DNA of 38,668 nucleotides from Flavobacterium sp. FEMGT703F. Lineage in GTDB: Bacteria > Bacteroidota > Bacteroidia > Flavobacteriales > Flavobacteriaceae. The position numbers and the translations under genes were made by a program. The DNA is taken from positions 1 to 38,668 of the forward strand of contig PGCN01000021.1 in assembly GCA_002786385.1 (NCBI GenBank). Direction: 5' to 3'. The notes under the pieces are model-generated. The model was given only the letters and a program-made list of their open reading frames with translations, was not told the origin of the DNA and searched no databases. Below are positions 7,665 through 16,305 of the stretch, one piece after another (the stretch's first letter is position 1; each line of letters begins with the position of its first letter).

Positions 7665-9842
7665 ATGGAAATGCAACAATTTCAGTATGACAACAAAATT
7701 GTAAGGAACTTCATTTACGCCAGTATCGTTTTTGGTGTAGTAGGTATGTTAGTTGGGTTAATATTAGCATTTATGTTTTTATTTCCCAATGTTACCAGTG
7801 GAATTTCCTTCTTAAGTTTTGGACGCCTCAGACCGCTACACACCAATGCGGTAATTTTCGCTTTTGTGGGTAATGCCATGTTTGCCGGAGTGTATTACTC
7901 TATGCAACGCTTGCTCAAAGCCAGAATGTTCAGTGATTTTTTAAGTAAACTGCACTTTTGGGGATGGCAATTAATTATTGTAGCCGCTGCAGTAACCCTG
8001 CCGTTAGGATACACTACTTCTAAAGAATATGCCGAGTTAGAATGGCCAATTGATATCGCCATCGCCTTAATTTGGGTAGTGTTCGGGATCAACATGATCG
8101 GAACCATTATCAAAAGAAGAGAGCGTCATATTTATGTAGCCATTTGGTTCTACATTGCTACTTTCGTTACGGTAGCAGTACTTCATATTTTCAACAGTTT
8201 AGAATTACCGGTTTCTTTTTCCGGTATGAAATCATATTCTGTTTACGCCGGTGTACAAGATGCTTTAGTGCAATGGTGGTACGGTCACAATGCGGTGGCA
8301 TTCTTCTTGACGACTCCGTTCTTAGGAATGATGTACTACTTTGTGCCGAAAGCCGCTAACAGACCGGTTTATTCTTATCGCTTATCTATCATCCACTTTT
8401 GGTCATTAATCTTTATCTACATCTGGGCAGGACCACACCACTTGTTGTATTCTGCTTTACCGGATTGGGCTCAAAACTTAGGAGTTGTATTCTCAGTAAT
8501 GTTGATTGCACCGTCTTGGGGTGGTATGATTAATGGATTGTTAACCTTACGCGGGGTTTGGGATAAAGTACGTACTGATGCTGTATTGAAATTCTACGTA
8601 GTAGCGATTACCGGTTATGGTATGGCGACTTTTGAAGGACCAATGTTGTCTTTGAAAAACGTAAATGCTATTGCGCACTTTACCGATTGGATTATTGCTC
8701 ACGTACACGTTGGAGCTTTGGCTTGGAACGGATTCTTGTCTTTCGGTATGATTTACTGGTTGATCCCAAGAATGACTAAATCTAAACTATATTCTGAAAA
8801 ATTAGCCAACTTCCACTTCTGGATTGGTACTTTAGGGATTATTTTATATGCTCTTCCAATGTACGTGGCTGGATTTACTCAGGCTTCTATGTGGAAACAA
8901 TTCAAACCGGATGGTACGTTACAATACGGTAACTTCTTAGAAACGGTAACCCAAATCATCCCAATGTACTGGATGCGTGCTATTGGTGGTACTTTATATT
9001 TGGTTGGGGTTTTGGTATTGGTTTACAATATTGTAAGAACCATCAAGCAAGGTGCTGCTATTGAAGACGACGCAGCAGAAGCTCCGGCTTTAGCGGTTAT
9101 CAGTCCGAATCGTTTGAAAGGTGAAAAATGGCACTCTTGGTTAGAAAGAAAACCGGTGCAGTTCATGTTATACACAACTGTAGCCATTTTAATTGGTGGT
9201 GCTGTTCAAATTTTACCAACGATATTGGTGAAATCTAATATTCCTACCATTGCTGCAGTTAAACCTTATACACCATTGGAATTACAAGGTAGAGATTTAT
9301 ACATCCGTGAAGGTTGTGTTAGTTGTCACTCGCAATTGGTAAGACCTTTCCGTTCAGAAGTTGAGCGTTACGGCGAATATTCTAAATCAGGTGAATTTGT
9401 TTATGATCACCCATTCCTTTGGGGTTCTAAACGTACCGGTCCGGATTTAGCACGCGAAGGTGTTCCGGGTAGACCGTTCAATGGAGGTAGAGATGACATT
9501 TGGCACTTTAACCACATGTACGATCCGCAAAGTATTTCTCCGGGATCTGTAATGCCGAGATACCAATGGTTGATTAAAAACACTATTGATAACTCTACTA
9601 TCCAAGATAAGATGAGAACCATGGTAACTTTAGGCGTACCATATACCGATCAGGAAATTGCCAACGCTATGCAATCAATTGATGCGCAGTCTTCTAAAAT
9701 TGAAGCCAAATTGTTAACGAATCCTGATATCAAAAAAGCTTTCGGAAGCGATACAGCTGCTCCGTTAAAAGACAGAGAAATTGTAGCCTTGATTGCTTAT
9801 TTGCAACGATTAGGAACCGATACCCAAGTTAAATCTAAATAA
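7665..9842 (+). CDS. ccoN: cbb3-type cytochrome c oxidase, fused subunits I and II (CcoNO)
   Basis: The protein has 725 residues. Residues 1 to about 480 are the 12-helix catalytic subunit CcoN, with candidate haem and CuB histidines in LRPLHTNAVIF (His59), WWYGHNAVAFF, WAGPHHLLYSALP and IIAHVHVGALAWNG. About 505-725 form CcoO: one membrane anchor near 495-515, the haem c motif CVSCH at 551-555, and RPFRSEVERYGEYS and GSKRTGPDLAREG typical of that subunit. The two are usually separate genes in Proteobacteria; the fusion is common in Bacteroidota. It reduces oxygen to water at low oxygen in the inner membrane. It has no frameshift or internal stop. Confidence 0.97.
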   Translation: MEMQQFQYDNKIVRNFIYASIVFGVVGMLVGLILAFMFLFPNVTSGISFLSFGRLRPLHTNAVIFAFVGNAMFAGVYYSMQRLLKARMFSDFLSKLHFWGWQLIIVAAAVTLPLGYTTSKEYAELEWPIDIAIALIWVVFGINMIGTIIKRRERHIYVAIWFYIATFVTVAVLHIFNSLELPVSFSGMKSYSVYAGVQDALVQWWYGHNAVAFFLTTPFLGMMYYFVPKAANRPVYSYRLSIIHFWSLIFIYIWAGPHHLLYSALPDWAQNLGVVFSVMLIAPSWGGMINGLLTLRGVWDKVRTDAVLKFYVVAITGYGMATFEGPMLSLKNVNAIAHFTDWIIAHVHVGALAWNGFLSFGMIYWLIPRMTKSKLYSEKLANFHFWIGTLGIILYALPMYVAGFTQASMWKQFKPDGTLQYGNFLETVTQIIPMYWMRAIGGTLYLVGVLVLVYNIVRTIKQGAAIEDDAAEAPALAVISPNRLKGEKWHSWLERKPVQFMLYTTVAILIGGAVQILPTILVKSNIPTIAAVKPYTPLELQGRDLYIREGCVSCHSQLVRPFRSEVERYGEYSKSGEFVYDHPFLWGSKRTGPDLAREGVPGRPFNGGRDDIWHFNHMYDPQSISPGSVMPRYQWLIKNTIDNSTIQDKMRTMVTLGVPYTDQEIANAMQSIDAQSSKIEAKLLTNPDIKKAFGSDTAAPLKDREIVALIAYLQRLGTDTQVKSK

Positions 9843-9850
9843 TAACAGTC

Positions 9851-10018
9851 ATGTTAAAGTTTGTCAAACACAATTTGGAAACGATTGCCGGCGTAGAGAT
9901 CTACCCGATAATCTCACTGACTATTTTCTTTACCGCTTTCGTCTTGTTCACCGTTTGGGCAATGACTTACAGTAAGGAAACCATCAAAAAAGTGAGTGAT
10001 CTTCCTTTAGAAGACTAA
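9851..10018 (+). CDS. ccoQ: cbb3 oxidase small subunit CcoQ
   Basis: This 55-residue gene lies between ccoNO and ccoP. It starts MLKFVKHNLETIAGVEIYP, has one hydrophobic helix (about 20-38, ending FTVWAMTYSK), and ends KKVSDLPLED. The size, single helix and position fit CcoQ/FixQ, which stabilises the oxidase. The start ATG at 9851 is eight bases after the ccoNO stop and the stop is at 10016-10018. Confidence 0.85.
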   Translation: MLKFVKHNLETIAGVEIYPIISLTIFFTAFVLFTVWAMTYSKETIKKVSDLPLED

Positions 10019-10043
10019 ATAATGACCTATAAATAGTAAAAAA

Positions 10044-10982
10044 ATGAAAAAATTATTTCCATCATACGTAAGAGTTCCACTGATTTTTGCCATCGTTATG
10101 GCGGCTTTGGAATATTTTATTGACTCAGGTGATCGTCCGGCTTTTGTTAAGCATCCTATGGTTGCCTTGTTCTTAGTGGTTTTCCTCTTTTTGTTGGTAG
10201 CCATTGAAGTTGTAATTAGTGCAGTGGACAGAGTAACTTACCACATGCTGACTGATGAGCAAAGAAAGCAATTGGAAGAAGCGCAATCTGTTTCTTTCAC
10301 CGAAAGCAAATGGATGCAAAACTTGATGAAGTCAATGACACGTTCTAAATCTATCGAGCAAGAAGCCGATGTGATGTTGGAACATGATTACGACGGTATA
10401 AAAGAGTTGGACAACGTTTTACCGCCTTGGTGGGTGAATTTGTTCTATGCAACGATTATTTTCGGGGTAATTTATTTGGTACGATTCCACATAGTAGGCG
10501 ATTACAACCAAGGTCAAGAGTTTGATCAAGAAGTAGCAGCAGCTCAGTTGGAAATTGAAAAAAACAAAGCCAATTCACCTAAAGAAGAAATTACCTTCGA
10601 TAAAGTAACTTTGTTAACCGATGCTGAAAGTTTAGCCAAAGGGAAAGAAATTTTCACCAACGCTTGTGCTGCTTGTCACAAACCTGATGGTGGTGGTATA
10701 GTAGGGCCTAACTTAACCGATGAATATTGGATTAACGGTGGCGGTATCAAAAATGTATTCAAGTTGATAGCCGAAGGAAGTAAAAACAATCCAACCATGG
10801 TAGGATGGGCCAAAACATTGGGAACTACAGAAGTGCAAAAAGTAGCCAGTTATGTGTTGAGCTTACAAGGAACCAAACCGGCAGGAGCAAAAGCGCCTGA
10901 AGGTGAAAAATGGGTGGAAGAAGCAGCACCGGCTGAAACAGCACCGGCAGCCACTGATACTACCGCTGTAGCGGCAAAATAA
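10044..10982 (+). CDS. ccoP: cbb3 oxidase cytochrome c subunit CcoP, single-haem form
   Basis: The protein has 312 residues. Two membrane segments lie near 8-26 and 40-62, a further one at about 133-152 follows the CcoP-typical phrase ELDNVLPPWWVNLFYATIIFG. One haem c domain has CAACH at 208-212 and the distal methionine probably in NPTMVGWAKTL. Classical CcoP has two CxxCH motifs; only one is present here. The tail from about 285 is alanine- and proline-rich. It carries electrons toward CcoO and CcoN on the periplasmic side. It is 25 bases behind ccoQ. Confidence 0.94.
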   Translation: MKKLFPSYVRVPLIFAIVMAALEYFIDSGDRPAFVKHPMVALFLVVFLFLLVAIEVVISAVDRVTYHMLTDEQRKQLEEAQSVSFTESKWMQNLMKSMTRSKSIEQEADVMLEHDYDGIKELDNVLPPWWVNLFYATIIFGVIYLVRFHIVGDYNQGQEFDQEVAAAQLEIEKNKANSPKEEITFDKVTLLTDAESLAKGKEIFTNACAACHKPDGGGIVGPNLTDEYWINGGGIKNVFKLIAEGSKNNPTMVGWAKTLGTTEVQKVASYVLSLQGTKPAGAKAPEGEKWVEEAAPAETAPAATDTTAVAAK

Positions 10983-11059
10983 TAATCAAAAGAAAGGTTT
11001 TGGGTGATGACTCAAAACCTTTCTAAATCATACGAATTAGCAATTTAATTCAATTCACA

Positions 11060-12484
11060 ATGGCAACAAATCTTCCTGATGAGAGTTTTAGAGATAGTAT
11101 TTCCACTATCGATGAAAAGGGGAAAAGAGTGTTCATTCACCCGAAAAAACCTTCGGGACCGTTTTACGATAAGCGAAAAATAGTAAGCTATCTTTTATTG
11201 GCTTTCTTATTTGCTGCGCCTTTCGTGAAAATCAACGGCAACCAATTTTTAATGTTTAATGTCTTAGAAAGACGTTTTAATATTTTTAGTTTTCCGTTTT
11301 GGCCACAAGACTTCCACTTGTTTGTAATCTCAATGATTATCGGTGTTGTAGGTTTGGCATTGTTTACAGTGGCTTTCGGACGCATATTCTGCGGTTGGTT
11401 TTGTCCGCAAACCATCTTTATGGAGATGGTGTTTCGACGAATTGAATTCTGGATTGACGGTGACAGAGCACAACAAATCCGTTTGAGCAATCAGGCTTGG
11501 GATGGTGAAAAAATCAGAAAGAGAGTGACCAAATGGATACTATTCTTTATCATCTCTTTCATCATTGCGAATGTCTTTTTGGCTTATTTAATCGGTAGCG
11601 ACGCGTTAATTCAGTTTATAGAAGAAGGTCCGGCTAAAAATGCCAGTACATTGATTGCTTTGCTCATTTTTACAGGGGTTTTCTACTTCATCTACGCATG
11701 GTTTAGAGAGCAAGTTTGTATTATAGCTTGTCCTTACGGCAGAATGCAAGGCGTATTATTGGATAATAAAACCATCAATGTGGCCTATGATCACGTTCGT
11801 GGAGAAGGCGAAACCGGTAGAGGTAAATTCAATAAAAACGAAGACCGAAAAGCTTCCGGTAAAGGCGATTGTATCGATTGTAAAGTATGCGTACACGTTT
11901 GTCCAACCGGAATTGACATTCGAAACGGAACCCAATTGGAATGCATTAACTGTACAGCTTGTATAGACGAATGCGACTCCATTATGGAGAAAGTTGGTTT
12001 ACCTAAAGGTTTGATTCGCTATGCCAGTGAAGATGAGATTGTGAAAAAAGAACCTTTCAAATTAACAACCAGAATGAAAGGTTATATAGCGGTTTTATCT
12101 ATTCTGATTGGCGTGTTTATCGGAATGTTGTTCTTAAGAAATGATGTAGAAGCTACCATTTTGCACATGCCGGGACAATTGTTTCAGCGTGAAGACAATA
12201 ATGTAATCAGCAACATTTATAATTACGACATCATCAATAAAACGGAGCGTGAATTTGAGCATGTAACGTTCAAGTTAGTAGAACCTAAAGGCGAAATTAA
12301 ATTGGTCGGTAGCCCATTTGCCAAAGTGCCGAAACAAGGCGCAACCAAAGGAACTTTCTTTGTCAAAATAAAAGAAAGCGATTTGAAAGATGAAAAAGTA
12401 GTCTTAAAAATTGAAGTCTATAATAACGGGAAAGTCATTGAAACCGCTACGACCAACTTCTTAGGACCGCGAAATTTTAACTAA
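11060..12484 (+). CDS. ccoG: CcoG/RdxA/FixG ferredoxin-like copper-handling protein of cbb3 assembly
   Basis: The protein has 474 residues with membrane segments near 40-58, 85-110, 156-176, 194-214 and 337-358. Cysteine motifs are CGWFCPQ and CIIACPYG in the membrane part, followed by two 4Fe-4S cluster motifs: Cys271, 274, 277, 281 (CIDCKVCVHVCP) and Cys295, 298, 301, 305 (CINCTACIDEC). A C-terminal periplasmic Ig-like domain (about 385-474) ends the protein. Family members are reported to help cbb3 assembly by copper reduction. It is 77 bases behind ccoP and 11 before ccoH. Confidence 0.95.
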   Translation: MATNLPDESFRDSISTIDEKGKRVFIHPKKPSGPFYDKRKIVSYLLLAFLFAAPFVKINGNQFLMFNVLERRFNIFSFPFWPQDFHLFVISMIIGVVGLALFTVAFGRIFCGWFCPQTIFMEMVFRRIEFWIDGDRAQQIRLSNQAWDGEKIRKRVTKWILFFIISFIIANVFLAYLIGSDALIQFIEEGPAKNASTLIALLIFTGVFYFIYAWFREQVCIIACPYGRMQGVLLDNKTINVAYDHVRGEGETGRGKFNKNEDRKASGKGDCIDCKVCVHVCPTGIDIRNGTQLECINCTACIDECDSIMEKVGLPKGLIRYASEDEIVKKEPFKLTTRMKGYIAVLSILIGVFIGMLFLRNDVEATILHMPGQLFQREDNNVISNIYNYDIINKTEREFEHVTFKLVEPKGEIKLVGSPFAKVPKQGATKGTFFVKIKESDLKDEKVVLKIEVYNNGKVIETATTNFLGPRNFN

Positions 12485-12495
12485 AATAAAGTACA

Positions 12496-12942
12496 ATGAA
12501 AATCAATTGGGGAAAAGGAATTGTTATAGCTTTTGTGTTGTTCATGAGCTTTATACTGTATTTTGTAATCAAAGTACAATCCGATGACAAATACGACAAC
12601 GAATTGGTGACTCAAGAATATTATAAAAAAGAGAAACTGGTTCAAGGCAATATTGAGAGTATTCAAAATGCCAATAGCTTAAACGTAAAAGTGGCTATCA
12701 CTAAAACCGAGGAAGGTTTGTTAGTTAGCTTCCCGGATTCTTTAGACCCAAAACTTATAAAAGGAAAAGTATCCCTATACAGACCGTCCAACCAAAAACT
12801 GGATTTTGAGACCCTCATCTCATTGTCCGGTTCCGATTTGCTCATACCTAAAAACAATCTGGTTGGCGGTCTATGGGGTATTACTGTTTCCTGGGAATAC
12901 GAAGGTAAAACGTATTTGAACAAAGAAGAAATTTATTTCTAA
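12496..12942 (+). CDS. ccoH: FixH/CcoH cbb3 oxidase assembly protein
   Basis: The protein has 148 residues, with one N-terminal membrane helix (about 7-26, GIVIAFVLFMSFILYFVIKV). The phrase QSDDKYDNELVTQEYYKKEK follows, which resembles the FixH signature after the anchor. The rest is a beta-rich domain exposed to the periplasm, ending WGITVSWEYEGKTYLNKEEIYF. It occupies the usual last place of the cco operon, 11 bases behind ccoG. Confidence 0.9.
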   Translation: MKINWGKGIVIAFVLFMSFILYFVIKVQSDDKYDNELVTQEYYKKEKLVQGNIESIQNANSLNVKVAITKTEEGLLVSFPDSLDPKLIKGKVSLYRPSNQKLDFETLISLSGSDLLIPKNNLVGGLWGITVSWEYEGKTYLNKEEIYF

Positions 12943-13019
12943 TATCAAATATCAAATATCAAATATCTAATATCTAAAATCTAATATCTAAAATCTAATA
13001 TCTAAAATCTAATATTAAA
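12942..13019. repeat. AT-rich tandem repeat between ccoH and the TauE/SafE gene
   Basis: Three copies of ATATCAA are followed by ATATCTA and then by about three copies of a 14-base unit ATATCTAAAATCTA, ending just before the ATG at 13020. It fills the whole gap of about 77 bases. Such arrays can change copy number by slippage, which would change the distance between ccoH and the next gene. Confidence 0.85.
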
Positions 13020-13721
13020 ATGCTTTATACAGCCATCATATTCGGTTTAATCTCCAGTTTGCACTGCATAGGTATGTGCGGACCGATTGCTATGATGTTG
13101 CCGGTAGATCATAAAAACCCGTCTAAAAAAGCCCTTCAAGTGCTGATTTATCACTTGGGGAGATTAACTTCTTATGGTATTTTAGGATTGGCTTTCGGCT
13201 TGTTGGGTAGAGGATTTTATATGGCCGGTATTCAACAACAATTGTCTATTGCGGTTGGCGTTGGGATGATAGTTCTTGCAGTAGTTCCGGAAAAAATATT
13301 GGCTAATTATAACTTTTCTAAACCCGTTTACCGTTTGATTACTCGAATTAAAAGCAGTTTAGGCGCACAGTTCAAACGCAAAACACCGGATGCGTTTTTC
13401 ACGATTGGTCTTTTTAACGGTTTGCTGCCTTGCGGATTGGTTTACGCGGCCTTATTCGGTGCTATTGCTATGCAAAATGTTACATTGGGCATTGCCTATA
13501 TGATTTTATACGGATTAGGCACAATTCCGATGATGAGCGCCGTAGTTTACGTGAGTTCATTATTATCTATGCCGTTCAGAAACCAACTACAAAGAGTGGT
13601 TCCGATTGTTACCGTTGTGATAGGCGTGTTGTTTGTATTGCGCGGGATGGGATTGGATATTGCTTACATTTCTCCCAGCAATTTGAATCTGTTTGTACAA
13701 GCCAACGCTAATTGTCATTAA
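13020..13721 (+). CDS. TauE/SafE- or DsbD_2-like membrane protein linked to cbb3
   Basis: The protein has 233 residues with about six membrane helices. Two cysteine motifs stand out: LHCIGMCGPIAMM near residue 15-25 and NGLLPCGLVYAALFGA near 134-150. This arrangement is seen in the membrane proteins annotated as sulfite exporter TauE/SafE or cytochrome biogenesis (DsbD_2) that commonly follow ccoH. A role in copper or thiol handling for oxidase assembly is inferred from position. The sulfite-export name should not be taken literally. The ATG follows the tandem repeat directly, so it may be expressed with the cco operon. Confidence 0.85.
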   Translation: MLYTAIIFGLISSLHCIGMCGPIAMMLPVDHKNPSKKALQVLIYHLGRLTSYGILGLAFGLLGRGFYMAGIQQQLSIAVGVGMIVLAVVPEKILANYNFSKPVYRLITRIKSSLGAQFKRKTPDAFFTIGLFNGLLPCGLVYAALFGAIAMQNVTLGIAYMILYGLGTIPMMSAVVYVSSLLSMPFRNQLQRVVPIVTVVIGVLFVLRGMGLDIAYISPSNLNLFVQANANCH

Positions 13722-13760
13722 ATTAAATAACCCTTTTCAAACCAATTATAAACTAAACAC

Positions 13761-13991
13761 ATGGAAAAACACGATTTATTACACGAGTTTCCTCAATACC
13801 AGGAAAAAATACACGAACTGAAAGTGTCAGATGCTCATTTCAGAAAGTTGTTTGATGAGTATCACGAAACTGAGCATCAGATTCACAGAATTAACATGGG
13901 TTCTGAAGTAGCCAATGATAATTTTTTACACGAATTGAAAACCAAATTATTGTCCCTTAAAGACGAATTATACGCCCTTTTGAATAAATAG
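13761..13991 (+). CDS. YdcH/DUF465-like small helical protein
   Basis: The protein has 76 residues and is mostly helical and charged. It begins EKHDLLHEFPQYQEKIHELKVSDAHFRKLFDEYHE, with HEFPQY and the sequence DAHFRKLFDEYHETEHQIHR typical of the YdcH (DUF465) family, and ends in a coiled-coil-like helix. The family role is unknown. It is 39 bases behind the TauE/SafE-like gene and directly before a strong terminator, so it may be the last gene of the oxidase transcription unit. Confidence 0.85.
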   Translation: MEKHDLLHEFPQYQEKIHELKVSDAHFRKLFDEYHETEHQIHRINMGSEVANDNFLHELKTKLLSLKDELYALLNK

Positions 13992-14010
13992 TAATTGAGT
14001 TAATTGATTG

Positions 14011-14040
14011 AAAAACCACGCCGACAAGCGTGGTTTTTTT
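14011..14040 (+). terminator. Rho-independent terminator of the cco region
   Basis: AAAAACCACGC (14011-14021) pairs with GCGTGGTTTTT (14028-14038) over 11 bp around a six-base loop, with the T run continuing to 14040. It lies 20 bases after the YdcH-like gene. Confidence 0.9.
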
Positions 14041-14089
14041 ATAGTATCAGTTAGCCGCCACGATTTCAAAATGATAAGGAAGTAGGACA

Positions 14090-14119
14090 AAAAAGAAACC
14101 GCCCGGTTAAAGGCGGTTT
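14090..14119 (-). terminator. Rho-independent terminator for the minus-strand gene at 14187
   Basis: AAACCGCC (14096-14103) pairs with GGCGGTTT (14112-14119). On the minus strand the stem is followed by TCTTTTTT. A second inverted repeat, CTATTTTCCA at 14140-14149 with TGGAAAATAG at 14161-14170, lies between it and the gene end. Confidence 0.75.
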
Positions 14120-14186
14120 TCTACCAAAAAACATGAACACTATTTTCCATTGCCCAATATTGGAAAATAGTATAAGGTATATATTG

Positions 14187-14546
14187 TTATGCTACTTCTT
14201 GTGTAAGTTTACTATTGATATATGCTATCATTTCTGTTTTGTTTAGTTCAAAGTTTATGTTGTAAATATTTTGCAAATTCATCTCATAAACATTTGCTGC
14301 TATTTTGTTTTGTGTTACTCCCAAAAATAATCGTATTCCTTTGTATGACGAGTGTATTTTTGAAAACAACTTTAATTCCTCAATTTCATTAATGATAAAT
14401 ATAATAGTGTCATAATGGTAGATATCTATATTTTTTAAATCAGTAAGATTAAAAGCTGAGTTGACTTCATGTTTTTTCTTATAAATTTTTTCAAAGTATC
14501 TCGCATATCCTACAGAGCCGTCATAAACCAAAATTTTTTCCTTCAT
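14187..14546 (-). CDS. Small receiver-like protein, function unknown
   Basis: The protein has 119 residues. It starts KEKILVYDGSVGYARYFEKIYKKKHEV and continues with HYDTIIFIINEIEELKLF and GIRLFLGVTQNKIAANVYEMNLQNIYN, a beta-alpha order that recalls a response-regulator receiver fold. The usual acidic pair and the phosphoacceptor aspartate are not in clear place (a single Asp in VYDGS), so this would be a degenerate pseudo-receiver at best. It is AT-rich compared with its neighbours. It lies 99 bases downstream of another unassigned gene on the same strand. I do not recognise a close family. Confidence 0.6.
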   Translation of the reverse strand: MKEKILVYDGSVGYARYFEKIYKKKHEVNSAFNLTDLKNIDIYHYDTIIFIINEIEELKLFSKIHSSYKGIRLFLGVTQNKIAANVYEMNLQNIYNINFELNKTEMIAYINSKLTQEVA

Positions 14547-14645
14547 AGGACTTTATTTATTTAATACTCGTTCGGGATTAACATAATGTTTATAAAAATT
14601 ATTAGGTTTTCTTGTAATAATTGTATCATCTAATCCTTTATCTTC

Positions 14646-15068
14646 TCATATTGCTTTCAATATAGTTTTGTTGGGTTTGATATTCCTTTTTATATGACTG
14701 ATCAGTTCGCGAGCTTCATTTTTGTATTCCGAATCTATATTCGTTTTAATTATATCTTGATTTATAGTGGTTATTATAATTTTATAATTGTAGTATCTAA
14801 TTAATAAAGCCGATGTAGCCATTACTGAGGCAATAAAATAACCTCCGATTCTATACTCAGAAGAAATTGATTTTTCTAAGATTATCAAAGCGGTAAAAAG
14901 TAACAGACTTAAGATTAAAAGCCTTATATTGTTTGATATTACTTTCTCTTTTTTGAAATAAACATTTCTGACTTGTTTGCATTCCAATCGGGTTATTGCA
15001 TTGTTATTATTGATGTATAAGTACCCGTCTGAAATTAATCCTAACGGGTTATAGTAATTAGTATTCAT
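14646..15068 (-). CDS. Two-helix membrane protein, function unknown
   Basis: The protein has 140 residues. The first part (YYNPLGLISDGYLYINNNNAITRLECKQVRNVYFKKEKVISN) is soluble and beta-like. Two membrane helices follow near 48-63 (IRLLILSLLLFTALIIL) and 73-90. The C-terminal half (YNYKIIITTINQDIIKTNIDSEYKNEARELISHIKRNIK) resembles the small PH-like or DUF-type cytoplasmic domains found after such hairpins. No named family is claimed. The composition is very AT-rich and asparagine/isoleucine-rich, like the neighbouring 14187-14546 gene. A TACCTTTA -7-like element lies at 15104-15111. Confidence 0.6.
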   Translation of the reverse strand: MNTNYYNPLGLISDGYLYINNNNAITRLECKQVRNVYFKKEKVISNNIRLLILSLLLFTALIILEKSISSEYRIGGYFIASVMATSALLIRYYNYKIIITTINQDIIKTNIDSEYKNEARELISHIKRNIKPNKTILKAI

Positions 15069-15153
15069 TGTAATTTAGGGTAGGGTAATTGGGGTGATTG
15101 CAGTAAAGGTAGTTATTGTTTGAATTACTGATTTTGTAATTCGTTGAGTTAAA

Positions 15154-15197
15154 GAAAAAACCCGCTCAACGCATTTAATGTATCGTTGACTGGGTTT
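15154..15197 (-). terminator. Terminator of the secreted-protein gene at 15229
   Basis: On the minus strand AAACCCAGTCAACG pairs imperfectly with CGTTGAGCGGGTTT around a 12-base loop, followed by TTTCTTT. It lies 31 bases after the stop codon of the 15229-16062 gene. Confidence 0.75.
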
Positions 15198-15228
15198 ATT
15201 TACCATTAGGTGGTTTTGAACAATTCGT

Positions 15229-16062
15229 TTATCGGCTTGCCAAAAACTTTTTCGTTACCGGAATGCCATCTGCAGTAACCGCTTTGATTAGTAAGGCTTG
15301 ATAGTTGGTATTTAAACCTGAGATATTCAATCTTACATCATTTACGTTGTTGTTTTGGTAAATCATTTGTCCGTTCAAATTGTAAACAGCTACCATTTTC
15401 AATGGAGCATAATTAGATTGCACTAACATATCACCTTGTTCTTGATAAACAGAAATATTATTTGAAGTGAATTGGTGGTCTGTATTGCCTAAGCTTGAAG
15501 TTTGACTAGGATTGTAGAAAACCAATTTAAAACGATCATTGTATATGCCTGCTTGACAGTTAAAAGTATAATTAGAAGTTTTGATGTTAGTGTATACATT
15601 AGTTTCAGTATCTAAAATATAGATAGGTTGATTGCTGTTTAAAAAGAATCCGTCGGCATGATCAAAGGCAAAAGTGAAGCTTCCCTCATAATCACATTTG
15701 AAACTTAAAGCAATCACATCATTCGGACTGTAATTTAATCCTCTGAATTGGATGGCATAACGGTCGTTTCCTATTAATGAGGCTAGGGCTACAACACCAT
15801 CATTGAAATAAGCACCGTCTAATCCTTGATCAAAGCCATCAGTAGCGCCGGTTCTGTAACCAAATAAGGTTTGTGAGAAAGCACCGTTAGCATTGTCGGT
15901 AACGTTAATCCAAACGCGGTGTCTTTCTACTACGGTTATTTTCTTTTGAGAGGAAGCTGTAGTATAAGCCTCAGTATCATTAGTAACTGCCAAACAAAAT
16001 ACTACTAATAACAACCATTGTAAGTTGGTTAACTTTTTGTTGATTAGGGTAATAGTTTTCAT
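15229..16062 (-). CDS. Secreted protein with T9SS-like C-terminal sorting domain
   Basis: The protein has 277 residues. A signal peptide ends in the region LVVFCLAVTNDTEAYT. The middle is beta-rich with no recognised enzyme motif. The last 70 residues have the order seen in type A sorting domains: MVAVYNLNGQMIYQNN, then LNISGL, then a final strand with TADGIPVTKKFLASR. Export through the Por machinery and anchoring at, or release from, the cell surface are inferred. A 6-bp inverted repeat TTCTGA/TCAGAA (16100-16122) lies upstream, overlapping a weak -7-like AATCTTTG. It is a single-gene unit bounded by a terminator on each side. Confidence 0.75.
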   Translation of the reverse strand: MKTITLINKKLTNLQWLLLVVFCLAVTNDTEAYTTASSQKKITVVERHRVWINVTDNANGAFSQTLFGYRTGATDGFDQGLDGAYFNDGVVALASLIGNDRYAIQFRGLNYSPNDVIALSFKCDYEGSFTFAFDHADGFFLNSNQPIYILDTETNVYTNIKTSNYTFNCQAGIYNDRFKLVFYNPSQTSSLGNTDHQFTSNNISVYQEQGDMLVQSNYAPLKMVAVYNLNGQMIYQNNNVNDVRLNISGLNTNYQALLIKAVTADGIPVTKKFLASR

Positions 16063-16305
16063 AATTCAGGGGTTTTGTTTATGATAGATTTGGACATTAT
16101 TCTGATACAAAGATTGTCAGAATATAAATTGAATTTTTAAAAATTAGATAACATCACTCGGACTTTAGATGAATGGTTTTTTAGCTTAGATGAGCGGTAA
16201 AATTATCTTTGTAATGCATAAAAAATCGATAAAATGCATTTTTTTAACAGTTTTAAAGCCGTTTATCTAAAAAAACATTTTTTTTGCAACTGCATATGGT
16301 AAAAA
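16063..16305. other. AT-rich intergenic region without a supported gene
   Basis: The stretch between the secreted-protein gene and the terminator of the LytTR gene holds the inverted repeat at 16100-16122 and a plus-strand TATCTTTG at 16204-16211. Otherwise it holds only short T and A runs. A possible 18-codon frame after the TATCTTTG is too short to support. Confidence 0.5.

Noticed and set aside
12942..13019. CRISPR-like array
   Set aside because: The units are 7 and 14 bases long with no unique spacers; it is a simple tandem repeat.
13020..13721. True sulfite exporter
   Set aside because: The name comes from a broad family. The cysteine motifs and position after ccoH fit oxidase assembly better, so no sulfite role is claimed.
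16215..16271. 18-codon frame after a plus-strand TATCTTTG
   Set aside because: Too short, with the start only four bases after the -7-like element and no further support.
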